Positions 50,726-59,097 of a DNA stretch of 64,000 bases are shown here, piece by piece; the stretch's first letter is position 1, and each line of letters starts with the position of its first letter. The notes under the pieces are model-generated. The model worked only from the letters and a program-made list of their open reading frames with translations, had not been told where the DNA came from and did no database searches. This DNA is from Bradyrhizobium betae (GTDB lineage: Bacteria; Pseudomonadota; Alphaproteobacteria; Rhizobiales; Xanthobacteraceae): the NCBI RefSeq assembly GCF_004123905.1, contig NZ_MZXW01000050.1:484479-548478 (forward strand), written 5' to 3'. A program made the translations under genes and the position numbers.

Positions 50726-51843
50726 GCCAGAATCTCCTTGAGAGCCTGCGCCGAGCGCGCGATCTCCGCTTCGGTCAATGCAAGTCCGCTCGGCAGGTAG
50801 AAGCCGCGGCGGGCGATGCGCTCGCCGTGCGGGTGGGACTCGTCCAACATGTATCCCATCCGGCGCAGCACGGGCTGTTCGTGCATGCACCAGAAATACG
50901 GCCTGGTGCCGATGCCCTTCTTCGCCAGGCGCTGCATCGCCTCCTTGGCGTCGAACGGAACGTCGTCGTCGAGCACGATGCCGTAGACCCAGTAGATGTT
51001 GTCGGCGTAGTTGGTGCGGGGGACGGGGCGGCGGATGCCGGCGACGCTTTCGAGATGTTCGTCGTAGAGCCGGCCGATCCGGTGCTTGATCTCGACGGTG
51101 CGGGGCAGGCGCTCGATCTGCGCGACGCCGAGTGCGGCCTGCAGATTGGTCATGCGCGCGTTCCAGCCGAGCTCCTCGTGAATGAAACGCTGCTGCGGGA
51201 GGAAGCAGAGATTGCGCAGGCTCGCAAGACGTTCCGCCAGGGCGTCATCGTCCGTGAGGATCATGCCGCCTTCGCCGGTGGTGACGTGCTTGTTCGGGTA
51301 GAAGCTGAACGTCGAGACGTCGCCGAAGCTGCCGCACGGCGCGCCCCGGTACGTCTGGCCGTGCATCTCGGCCGCGTCCTCGATCACCTTCAGGTCGTGC
51401 TTGCGGGCAAGATCGAGGATGGGTGCGAGATCGACCGGCAGGCCGTAGATGTGCACGAGCATGATCGCGCGCGTTCGCGGCGTGAGCGCGGCCTCCACGC
51501 CTTCGATCGTCATGTTCCAGGTCGCAGGATCGCAGTCGACTCCAACAGGAACGAGGCCCGCGCGGACCACGGCCGCGGCGCAGCTGATGATGGTGAAAGT
51601 CGGGATGATGACCTCGCTGCCGGGCTCGAGGCCCAGCGCGTGCACGGCGATGTCGAGCGCCACCGAGCCGTTGGTCACGGCGACCCCGTGGCGCCGTCCG
51701 GCGGTCTCGGCCATGCCCTGTTCGAAGCGCTTGATGAAAGGGCCTTCAGACGAGATCCATCCGGTCCGGACGCATTCCGCCAGATAGGCGGCCTCGTTGC
51801 CGTCGAGCAGCGGCGTGTTGACCGGAATGAAATCCTGGCTCAC
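50722..51843 (-). CDS. perosamine-synthase-like sugar aminotransferase (DegT/DnrJ/EryC1/StrS)
   Basis: 373 aa from GTG at 51843, overlapping the cupin stop. The start IPVNTPLLDGNEAAYLAECVRTGWISSEGPFI is the pattern of GDP-perosamine synthases (PerA/RfbE). PLP Asp in VIEDAAEMHG; Lys in SFYPNKHVTTGEGG. GDP-4-keto-6-deoxymannose, the substrate of PerA, would come from Gmd, whose gene starts at 63757. Similar enzymes act on UDP/dTDP 4-keto sugars, so the substrate is inferred. Confidence 0.85.
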   Translation of the reverse strand: MSQDFIPVNTPLLDGNEAAYLAECVRTGWISSEGPFIKRFEQGMAETAGRRHGVAVTNGSVALDIAVHALGLEPGSEVIIPTFTIISCAAAVVRAGLVPVGVDCDPATWNMTIEGVEAALTPRTRAIMLVHIYGLPVDLAPILDLARKHDLKVIEDAAEMHGQTYRGAPCGSFGDVSTFSFYPNKHVTTGEGGMILTDDDALAERLASLRNLCFLPQQRFIHEELGWNARMTNLQAALGVAQIERLPRTVEIKHRIGRLYDEHLESVAGIRRPVPRTNYADNIYWVYGIVLDDDVPFDAKEAMQRLAKKGIGTRPYFWCMHEQPVLRRMGYMLDESHPHGERIARRGFYLPSGLALTEAEIARSAQALKEILA

Positions 51844-52286
51844 GAGACCGGACCCTTGATCTGAATTTCCGATGCCGCCACTTCGTCGAAGCGGGTCTTG
51901 TCGTTTTCCCCGGCATAGGGACCCTGCTTGATCTCGAACATCTCGAGCGGCTCCAGCACGTGGAAGCCGTGGGCGCCGCTGCACAGCAGGATGATGTCGC
52001 CCGGGCCAAGCACGCGGCTCTCCAGATAGCGTTCCGCCTCGGTGTAGAAGTCGACCTGAAGCTTGCCCTTCTGGATCAGCAGGACTTCCTGGGTGAAGTG
52101 GACCTCGCGCGTCACCTTGTTGTGGCGATGCGGCGCGATGCTCTTGCCCTCGGGGTGGCTCATGAAGGCGAGCTGCTGCGACAGCTCCGGCGGCGAAAAG
52201 AAAGTGATGCCAGGCTGGCGGAAGGAAGCCCGTACGATGATCGCGTACAACTGACCATCGAATCGGCATTGTTCGATGCTGTCCAC
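51840..52286 (-). CDS. cupin-fold sugar-associated protein
   Basis: 148 aa from GTG at 52286. Single-domain cupin: PEGKSIAPHRHNKVTREVHFTQEVLLIQKGKL (motif 1 region with His residues and Glu) and LGPGDIILLCSGAHGFHVLE (motif 2). Proteins of this kind in O-antigen operons include isomerases and acyl/methyl helpers, but many are uncharacterised. Overlaps the aminotransferase by 4 bases, so a step on the same amino sugar is likely. Confidence 0.65.
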   Translation of the reverse strand: MDSIEQCRFDGQLYAIIVRASFRQPGITFFSPPELSQQLAFMSHPEGKSIAPHRHNKVTREVHFTQEVLLIQKGKLQVDFYTEAERYLESRVLGPGDIILLCSGAHGFHVLEPLEMFEIKQGPYAGENDKTRFDEVAASEIQIKGPVS

Positions 52287-52393
52287 CCGAGTTAATCCCT
52301 AAAAAGTGAGAGGTTGCAGTATGTTAGCTGCAGTCCGGGATGACTTTGGCCATTTTCGGGGGTGCCGTCAAGGCCGCCGGCAAACTGCCAAAC

Positions 52394-53581
52394 CTATCGC
52401 TTGACGCGCTCAACGTAGTCGAGGATCTCCCGGACGCGCAGGTTGAAGTTGTGTCGCGAAAGTGTCGTCTGCTGCCCCGTTGCGGCGATCGCAAGGCGGG
52501 CGCGGTCGTCGCCGAGATACCGCTCGATCGATGCGGCGCAGTCCTCCGGGGTTCGCCAGACCTCGACGTCCCGGGGCGCCTCGAAAAGCGTATTCAGATT
52601 CCGCTTGTAGTCTGTCAGCAGGAAGGTCCCGATGCCCGTCGCCTCGAACAGGCGCATGTTACCCGCCTCTTCGCCCGCAATGTCGATGTGCGAGTTCAGC
52701 GTGATACGGGACCGTCTCAGCACCTGATACATCTCGGTGCCCCAGACCTCGCCCTGGAAGCAGCGCCAGAGCGGGGACGATGCGGGAAGGGAACTCGGGA
52801 TGTTTCCCCAGAGTTTCAGGTCGAAACGGTCAGCGATGAACTCCAGCAGTGCAATGCGCTCGCGATGATCCTCCGATACCGAGCCGACGAAGGAGACGTC
52901 GACGTCCTGCTCGGCTACGGGGCGCAGCCTGTCAAGGATGACCGGCTCGAACGCGAGGTGACTGACTTCCGCCGCCACGCCCGCGGCGCGAAAGGCCCGG
53001 ACGACCCGCGGCAATTGGGACAGCATGAGGTCGTACACACCCCAGTTCTCTCCGCGTGACGGCTCGATGCCGACCTGTCCGAGGATCGTCGACACGCCCA
53101 TCCCCCTGAAGCGCTCGATCAATTTGGTCGTGACGTAAAAGACGTCCTGATTGAGGATGAGATCCGGCCTGAATTCCTCGATTTGTGCGACGAGAATCTG
53201 CTGGAGCTGTTCGCTGAGACGCGGGCTGAGCCCGACGGTCCGTGCAAGCGGCCTGAGCATCGGTTTGAGCGGCGCGACGGAGCGTTGCAGCCATCCCGGC
53301 AAGCGGTCCTTCCTGCTGCCGGCAACCTCCTGCGACATGTCGAAGGCCATGCCGTGTTCGCGGGCCCAGGCCGATTGAAGCGATACGTTGTTGACGTGAA
53401 TCTCCGCGGCTTCGTGTCCCTGTGCCCTGAAATTGCTGGAATAGAAGTCGGCGACGCCGAACAGGCTGGCATTTCGCGCCGCCATCTGGTCCGCGTAGGA
53501 GGCCGTGGCGAGATCGGGCTCGCGGCCATACAGCCATTTCAGAAAGCGAGGATAGTCTCCGTTCAGGATGAGCACGCGCAT
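52394..53581 (-). CDS. CgeB-like glycosyltransferase
   Basis: 395 aa from ATG at 53581. N-terminus MRVLILNGDYPRFLKWLYG; centre DLILNQDVFYVTTKLI; second half VDVSFVGSVSEDHRERIALLEFI, then LNSHIDIAGEEAGNMRLFEATGIGTFLLTDYKRNL with the conserved R-FE-x2-G motif of the CgeB/GT1-like family. First gene of the minus-strand operon, 107 bases before the cupin gene. A fragment of its 5' end exists again at 56189-56222. Confidence 0.8.
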   Translation of the reverse strand: MRVLILNGDYPRFLKWLYGREPDLATASYADQMAARNASLFGVADFYSSNFRAQGHEAAEIHVNNVSLQSAWAREHGMAFDMSQEVAGSRKDRLPGWLQRSVAPLKPMLRPLARTVGLSPRLSEQLQQILVAQIEEFRPDLILNQDVFYVTTKLIERFRGMGVSTILGQVGIEPSRGENWGVYDLMLSQLPRVVRAFRAAGVAAEVSHLAFEPVILDRLRPVAEQDVDVSFVGSVSEDHRERIALLEFIADRFDLKLWGNIPSSLPASSPLWRCFQGEVWGTEMYQVLRRSRITLNSHIDIAGEEAGNMRLFEATGIGTFLLTDYKRNLNTLFEAPRDVEVWRTPEDCAASIERYLGDDRARLAIAATGQQTTLSRHNFNLRVREILDYVERVKR

Positions 53582-53586
53582 GCAGT

Positions 53587-53676
53587 CTATACTCCCATCA
53601 CCCCTTGCCGCGCGACGGCGCAAGCCCACGCGCGGGGCGGGATGTACCACAACAGCAGGTTTGCCGTCTGCATTGC
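53587..53676 (-). pseudogene. 3'-end relic of a fourth membrane-polymerase paralogue
   Basis: Reading from about 53676 down to a TAG at 53587-53589 gives NLLLWYIPPRAWACAVARQG, matching the C-terminus of the three complete paralogues (FLLWYITPxxxL). At DNA level it aligns best with the end of the gene at 56239-57546 (shared CCTTGCCGCG and GATGTACCACA blocks). The stop lies 5 bases before the CgeB-like gene start. The remainder of the gene is gone. Confidence 0.7.
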
Positions 53677-53697
53677 TTGGGTTCTTGCACTGATGCC

Positions 53698-55035
53698 TTA
53701 GGAGAGGCCGGGTTTGACGTCTCCAAGCAAATGGCGTGGCGTAATGTACCAAAGCAGAAACAGCAGGGCGGCGCCGTTCGTCACGAGAGCGATAGTGAGG
53801 GAGACGTTCAGGAATATTTGAGGAACCATGCCGGCCGACAGGAGGACAAATCTCGATGACAAGCCGGACGAAGCGGTATTGCCGATCGCCACGACCAAGC
53901 CGCAGATGACGGCGGCGAGCGGCGCGAGAACGACACCAACGGAAGCGATACCTTCCGTCGCGAACAACGATGCGTTGAAATACCCGATGCCATAGGTCTT
54001 CTGCATCACGACCGCCAATGGCTCGCGATAGGGACAGTCGATGAAGGATTTCAGGACATTCACCTGGCAGAAATAGGTCAGGTCATGGTGAGCAAAGAAA
54101 TCGTTATAGAAGTCGAGCGCGCTCGATGTCAGGGCGATCATCCTGAAATTGACCAAGCTGAAATAAGCAATGAAGTGTTGATAGGAGATGACATCCAGGT
54201 CGAACAATCTGGCCAATAGTATGCCGACCAGGATCGGTGCCAAGAGCGACAGGGTCACGACCGTTCTCGCCGCGAAGACCCAGGATCCTGCGGCCAGGAT
54301 GATCAGCCACGCCGGCGCAAAAAGGGAAAGCTTGCTCAGCGTGACGAGATAAAACATCGCCAGGAGCAGGACGCACAGGCCAGCCCGCCACTTGGCGCCC
54401 TCGACGACGAAGAATGCAAAAGCGAACGGCAATAGGACGTTCGAGGTGACCCCAAGGGCATAGGAGAGCCAAACCGGGAATTCGAGTTCGTTGCGGAAAC
54501 TGTAGATATCGGATAGCGAGACCAACTTCAGGTTGTATAGCGCGCCAACTCCGAGGACTGCGGCGGCGAACACCAATATGCAGGTCAGCAACCTTCTAAA
54601 GCCGGTCTCGGAGAGGACCAGCCTCTGTCTGGCGGGGACCGAAAGCAGCATGGCCGGAACGAGAAACGCCAATCCCGACGCGAATGCCGAGGCATAGGCC
54701 ACGACATGGTCGTACGCGAACGTCGACAGCGGGAGTAGCCAGAAGTACCCCATCAGCATGGTGAAGAAGTAGAAGCCGACGAGATAGCCGAAGCTGAAGC
54801 GGCACAGCGCGAACAGGATCGTGAGCAGCGCGAACGGCGCGACGTTCAGTGCGGCCTGCAAAAGTCTATCGCTATTTGCCACGGTCAAGCGCAGCAGCGG
54901 TGCGTAGTATTGCACGACATAGGCCATGGAGACGAAGCAGGCGGCCACGTGCAGATAGATGAGGAAGACAGGCCCAAGCCCCTCGTCGCGGCTTGTGTCG
55001 ACCTCGATCGGGCTGCGGTGAAGAATGTCGCTCAC
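53698..55035 (-). CDS. polytopic membrane protein, polymerase-like paralogue A
   Basis: 445 aa, about 11-12 membrane segments. Shares with the paralogues at 56239 and 57556: FSFGYLVGFYFFT, YDH after a loop, YxFRNELxFP, VNFRMIA near residue 300, YNDFFxxHDLTYFCQ followed by 10 residues and CPY, YFNASLFATEGIASVG near 360, RFVLLSAG and a final LLWYITPR. No database family recognised; position beside Wzz-like and flippase genes, size and topology suggest a Wzy-type O-antigen polymerase. Confidence 0.65.
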   Translation of the reverse strand: MSDILHRSPIEVDTSRDEGLGPVFLIYLHVAACFVSMAYVVQYYAPLLRLTVANSDRLLQAALNVAPFALLTILFALCRFSFGYLVGFYFFTMLMGYFWLLPLSTFAYDHVVAYASAFASGLAFLVPAMLLSVPARQRLVLSETGFRRLLTCILVFAAAVLGVGALYNLKLVSLSDIYSFRNELEFPVWLSYALGVTSNVLLPFAFAFFVVEGAKWRAGLCVLLLAMFYLVTLSKLSLFAPAWLIILAAGSWVFAARTVVTLSLLAPILVGILLARLFDLDVISYQHFIAYFSLVNFRMIALTSSALDFYNDFFAHHDLTYFCQVNVLKSFIDCPYREPLAVVMQKTYGIGYFNASLFATEGIASVGVVLAPLAAVICGLVVAIGNTASSGLSSRFVLLSAGMVPQIFLNVSLTIALVTNGAALLFLLWYITPRHLLGDVKPGLS

Positions 55036-55082
55036 TTGTGCACGGGGGTTGGTTGTCAGCGAGGTCGTGGCCGGCCGGAGCG

Positions 55083-56042
55083 TCAGCTCCTCCTAACCGC
55101 GAAACTGTGGAGAAAGGCGATCGCTCCGAACGCGATGAGGATCGAGGCGACCGCGGCGATGAACAGGAGCGGGAGCCGCCTTGCCCCAACCGGCTGTGGC
55201 ATGACCTCAGGTGCGAGCGTGACGCGCGTGTTCTTGATCGTCCTCGCGGCGATCTGCGCCTCGAAGAGAGCAAAGGCAAGGGTATCGTGCCGGGCGCGCA
55301 ACCCGGTGAGATCGCGCGTAGATTGGGCGCGGTCCTCGCTGAGGGTGGCCAGGAGTTCCAGATGGGCCGCGATTTCCCTCCGCAGGCCCTCAATGTTTGC
55401 GCTCGTCTTGTCGCCCCTATCAGGCTGCGTGGCAGCCCGCTGGAGTACCGTGCCGCGCTCCACCTCTCTGTCGCGAAGCGAGCTCTCCGCTGCTGGGACT
55501 AACCCCGCCAGCCGGTCGAGCATTTTTTCATGGCTCGCGATCTGTTGGTCCACTGCGTCGCTGGTCTGCTTCAGTAGCACCGATCGCGCGGCGGCGGCTT
55601 CGCGCATGAGGTCCATACGCTTGCCTTCCTCTTCCACGATCTGGTCGATGATCTTTTGCTGGAACGCCTTGGCGTCTTCGGCGGCGGCCGGATCGACTGT
55701 GCTCTGGATGCTCACCGTCTGGCCGATGCTGTCGGCCGACGAATTCTGGAGTGCCCCCAGTGTCGATTGTGGCGCGCCGCTCCTGCTCAACGTCATCAGC
55801 GCAGCCGGCACGTAGACCGCCTGGATGCGTTTTGCGAGCAGGTCCGGCGATTCGACGGGCTCCTCCTTTTTATCCGAGAAGAAAGCTCCGATCTCGATCG
55901 CCGACCGAACGAGTGAACGGGGTTGGACGAACGCGAAAATGGCTGCGGCCAACAGAATGAAGGTGATTCCGGCGACACCCACGAACGCCGTGCGAAACGA
56001 CGCGAGTGGTCCCAGAACGGCGATTGCGGCTTTCTCGGTCAT
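55083..56042 (-). CDS. Wzz-like chain-length determinant protein
   Basis: 319 aa. One N-terminal helix (FVGVAGITFILLAAAIFAFVQP) and one C-terminal helix (LPLLFIAAVASILIAFGAIAFL) enclose a long helical periplasmic domain with predicted coiled coil (~125-265). The C-terminal helix is preceded by a Pro-rich stretch (APEVMPQPVGARRLP), as in PCP/Wzz proteins. Sets the modal length of a polysaccharide made by a Wzy polymerase. Lies between paralogues A and B of the candidate polymerases. Confidence 0.7.
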   Translation of the reverse strand: MTEKAAIAVLGPLASFRTAFVGVAGITFILLAAAIFAFVQPRSLVRSAIEIGAFFSDKKEEPVESPDLLAKRIQAVYVPAALMTLSRSGAPQSTLGALQNSSADSIGQTVSIQSTVDPAAAEDAKAFQQKIIDQIVEEEGKRMDLMREAAAARSVLLKQTSDAVDQQIASHEKMLDRLAGLVPAAESSLRDREVERGTVLQRAATQPDRGDKTSANIEGLRREIAAHLELLATLSEDRAQSTRDLTGLRARHDTLAFALFEAQIAARTIKNTRVTLAPEVMPQPVGARRLPLLFIAAVASILIAFGAIAFLHSFAVRRS

Positions 56043-56188
56043 GCTGACGAACTTGGATCGAATCCCGGCGCTTTGGAGTGCTCCAATCGTTGTTAGGCGA
56101 AACCATGGGGCAAGTCCATTAGGTCGCTTATTCGCGCGGAGAAAACTCGCGGCCTGTCATGGCCTACTGAAATGATCATCCTCGCAAG

Positions 56189-56222
56189 CGGGGATAGTCG
56201 CCGTTCAGGATGAGCCGCGCAT
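56189..56222 (-). pseudogene. 5'-end relic of the CgeB-like glycosyltransferase gene
   Basis: Read from 56222 downward, the sequence is nearly identical to the first ~35 bases of the gene starting at 53581 (ATGCGC...GCTCATCCTGAACGG...GACTATCC), but one or two bases are missing after ATGCGC, which breaks the frame. It starts 16 bases after the stop of paralogue B, mirroring the polymerase-glycosyltransferase order at 53587/53581. Confidence 0.7.
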
Positions 56223-56238
56223 GAGGCCTGGTCCCTGG

Positions 56239-57546
56239 TCACGCCTTGCCGCGGACCTGAGTAAGCCACGGGCTTGGGGTGATGTACCACAGGAGGAAGG
56301 TCGCTGCTGCACCGTTCGTGACCAGCAGAATCGAGAGCGGAACATTGAGCAGGGTCTGCACCAGCACGCCGCCCGACAGGATCACGAATCTCGGTGGCAG
56401 CCTGTTCGACGTGCAATTGCCAAGCGACAGGACGAGGCCTGCCAGGAGGGCGCTCAGCGGTGTCCAGGCCGTGCCGACCGAGGCTATTCCCTCGGTGGCG
56501 AGCAGGGACGCATTGATACTCCCGACCGGGTAGCTCCTGGCCAGGATGGCCGGAATCTGCTCGGCATAGGGGCAGCCGGTATATGATCTGACCAGCGAGA
56601 TCTGACAGAAATGCGTGACTTCGTGCCGTGAGAAGAAGTCGTTGTAGACGTCGAGCGAGATCGACGGAAAGGCGATCATCCGGAAATTGACGGACCCGAA
56701 ATAGCCGACGAGGTGAGGCTGCGATATCATGCCGGCATAGTGCAGCAGTGCCACGAATACGCCCACGAGCAGCGGAATCAGCAGCGACAGGATCACGACG
56801 CGCCTCGCCTCCATGCCGCTCGTCAGAAGCCACAGGAACGCGAGCCAGAACGGAGCGAACATCGTCGTTTTGGTCAGGGTGATCGGATAGAAGCCCAGGA
56901 TCAGGAGCAGGGTCGCGCAAGCCGGAATGTTTGCGCCCCGTTCGACAAAGCAGGCGAATGCAAAAGGCAGCAGTGCGCCAAGCGTAATTCCGATCGCGTA
57001 TCTGAGCGGGGGTGGAAAATCGAGCTGGTCGCGGAACTGGTAGATATCGGCAAGCCCCACCAGCCTGAAATTGTAGTACATGCCGGCGGCGAGCGTGACG
57101 ATCGCAATCGTCACGATTGCGGCCAGGAGCCCGTTCATGACCTTCGGCGTGAAGCTGATTGGAGGCCTCGCCGGCCAGTTGATCAGCATGGCCGGGATCA
57201 GGAAGCCGGCAAGCGAAGCCAGTGCGAATAGTCCGGTCGCCCTATGATCGTAGCTGAACTGCGAGAACGGGATGAGCCAGAGATATCCCAGAACGACCGT
57301 GTAGAGATAGAAGCTCGTGAGGTATCCGAAACTGAACGGCGCGTAGGCGAATACGATCGACAGCGCGATGGCCGGCAGCGCGATCAGCGCCGCCGAAACG
57401 ATCAAGGGCCGCTCGAATGTGAAGATCTGGAGGTAGTCATAGAGATGGATGACGATCGTCAGCGATATGCAGCAGACCACTGCATATCCGATCACGAATG
57501 AGAGCAGGCCGCCGTTCAGTTTGCCGGAAGAACTGGGCATCTGCAT
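56239..57546 (-). CDS. polytopic membrane protein, polymerase-like paralogue B
   Basis: 435 aa, same family as 53698-55035 and 57556-58884. Shared motifs: FSFGYLTSFYLYT, YDHRATG, IYQFRDQLDFP, VNFRMIAFPSISLDVYNDFF, HFCQ-x8-GCPY, INASLLATEGIASVGTAW, RFVILSGG, TNGAAATFLLWYITP. It diverges from the others mainly in loops. The two Cys of the C-X10-C pair are kept. Gene start 9 bases after the stop of paralogue C. Probable inner-membrane oligosaccharide polymerase; function inferred. Confidence 0.65.
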   Translation of the reverse strand: MQMPSSSGKLNGGLLSFVIGYAVVCCISLTIVIHLYDYLQIFTFERPLIVSAALIALPAIALSIVFAYAPFSFGYLTSFYLYTVVLGYLWLIPFSQFSYDHRATGLFALASLAGFLIPAMLINWPARPPISFTPKVMNGLLAAIVTIAIVTLAAGMYYNFRLVGLADIYQFRDQLDFPPPLRYAIGITLGALLPFAFACFVERGANIPACATLLLILGFYPITLTKTTMFAPFWLAFLWLLTSGMEARRVVILSLLIPLLVGVFVALLHYAGMISQPHLVGYFGSVNFRMIAFPSISLDVYNDFFSRHEVTHFCQISLVRSYTGCPYAEQIPAILARSYPVGSINASLLATEGIASVGTAWTPLSALLAGLVLSLGNCTSNRLPPRFVILSGGVLVQTLLNVPLSILLVTNGAAATFLLWYITPSPWLTQVRGKA

Positions 57547-57555
57547 CGTGTCGCC

Positions 57556-58884
57556 CTAGGGCCTGTCCGCGCGCTGATCTCCCAAGACGTTCCTTGGTGC
57601 AATGTACCAAAGCAGGAACAGGACCAGGATGCCGTGCGTCACGAGCGCGACCGTGAGCGGAACGTTGATCAAAATCTGGAGCAGCAGTCCGCTGGACAGA
57701 AGAACGAACCGTCCGGGGAGGCCCGCCGAAGCGCGATTGCCCAGGCTGATGATCAGACCGCAAACGGCGGCCGAAACCGGGGCAAGTGCCGTGCCGACCG
57801 AGGCGATGCCTTCGGTGGCAAACAGCGAGGCGTTGAAATAGCCGAGGTGATAGCTGTCGGCCATGAAAACCGAGAGCTGGTCTTTGTACGGGCAGGACAT
57901 GATCAGCTTGAGCGGCGTGATCTGGCAGAAATGGGTCAGTTCATGGGTCGAGAAGAAGTCATTGTAGAAATCAAGCGCGCTCGAAGGCATCGCAATCATC
58001 CGAAAATTGACGGTTCCAAAATAGACGAAGACCCTGTCCGGGACCAAGCCATGCTGATAGAGCACGGCAATCAGAACGCCCGCCAGGATCGGCAGAAGCA
58101 GGGAGAGAATGACGGCCATCCGGCATTCGAAATAGATCGACAAAAGTGTAAGAAACAGCAGCCAGCTCGGCGCCAGCAGCGCGACCTTCGTGAGGGTCAC
58201 GGGATAAAACAGGACGAGCAGCACCAGGCAGATCACAGCCGGCACATACCGCTTGAGCTGGACGAAACAGGCATAGGCGAAAGGAAGCAGCGCGCCCGAG
58301 ACGATGCCGATCGCGTATTGAAGCCACCTCGGCAGATCGATCTCGTTGCGGAACTTGTACATGTCCGCGGGGCGGGCGAGCTGAAACTGGAACGTCGTGC
58401 CGATCACCAGGATGACGATCGACAAGGCGACGATGGCGGCCAGAAGGACGTCGAGCTGCCGTGCCGTCAACGTCAAGAGCCGGGGAGGGGTAGAGCCGAC
58501 GAACAGGGCCGGGATGAGGAAGGCGATTCCCGAGGCGAACGCGGAGATCGCCGCGGTTCGGTGGTCGTAGGGAAAGGTCGAAAACCTGACCAGCCAGAGG
58601 TAGCCGAGAATGAGCGTGTAGAAATAGAAGCCGACGGCAAAGCCGAAACTGAAGCGCCGCAGTGCAAACACGACCGCGCAAAGGGCAAAGGGGATCACGC
58701 CAAGGGCGGCAGTGCCGATGAGCTGAAGGCTGTTCGGAGCCAGAGGCAGCAGGCGGCGGTAGTGCTCGATGACGAAGATCAGGGACACGCAGCTCGTCAC
58801 GATGTGACCGAGGATTGCGAGCCCCAGCCTGTATCGATCGCGCGCAGGCGATTGGGCTGCGGCGACGTCGGGAACGGCATTCAT
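57556..58884 (-). CDS. polytopic membrane protein, polymerase-like paralogue C
   Basis: 442 aa, first of the minus-strand array. Shared motifs: FSFGFAVGFYFYT, YDHRTAAIS, MYKFRNEIDLP, VNFRMIAMPSSALDFYNDFF, HFCQ-x8-SCPY, YFNASLFATEGIASVGTALAP, RFVLLSSG, LVTHGILVLFLLWYIAPR. Divergent from the WlbA-like gene across 213 bases, where both promoters should lie. Same inferred role as A and B. Confidence 0.65.
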   Translation of the reverse strand: MNAVPDVAAAQSPARDRYRLGLAILGHIVTSCVSLIFVIEHYRRLLPLAPNSLQLIGTAALGVIPFALCAVVFALRRFSFGFAVGFYFYTLILGYLWLVRFSTFPYDHRTAAISAFASGIAFLIPALFVGSTPPRLLTLTARQLDVLLAAIVALSIVILVIGTTFQFQLARPADMYKFRNEIDLPRWLQYAIGIVSGALLPFAYACFVQLKRYVPAVICLVLLVLFYPVTLTKVALLAPSWLLFLTLLSIYFECRMAVILSLLLPILAGVLIAVLYQHGLVPDRVFVYFGTVNFRMIAMPSSALDFYNDFFSTHELTHFCQITPLKLIMSCPYKDQLSVFMADSYHLGYFNASLFATEGIASVGTALAPVSAAVCGLIISLGNRASAGLPGRFVLLSSGLLLQILINVPLTVALVTHGILVLFLLWYIAPRNVLGDQRADRP

Positions 58885-59097
58885 TGGTGGGCGAGAGTGA
58901 GCAGGTTGCGTTCTGTGCCTAGTACCATGAAAAACAGATGCAGGAACAAAAACTTGCCCGTCAGAGGGGTGTCACAGGTGCCGTGTGGGCAATATTGTCT
59001 TGATCGGCAACGAATTTTTCGAATATACGCTTTGATGTCCGCGCCCTGGAACGCGCAATTAACCGATCCGGCAAGGGACTACCAAGAGGAAGGGCGG

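Noticed and set aside
57634..59097. Long 5' extension of the WlbA-like frame
   Set aside because: The extension is antisense to paralogue C and charged/Gln-rich. The oxidoreductase family start and ribosome site are at 59098.
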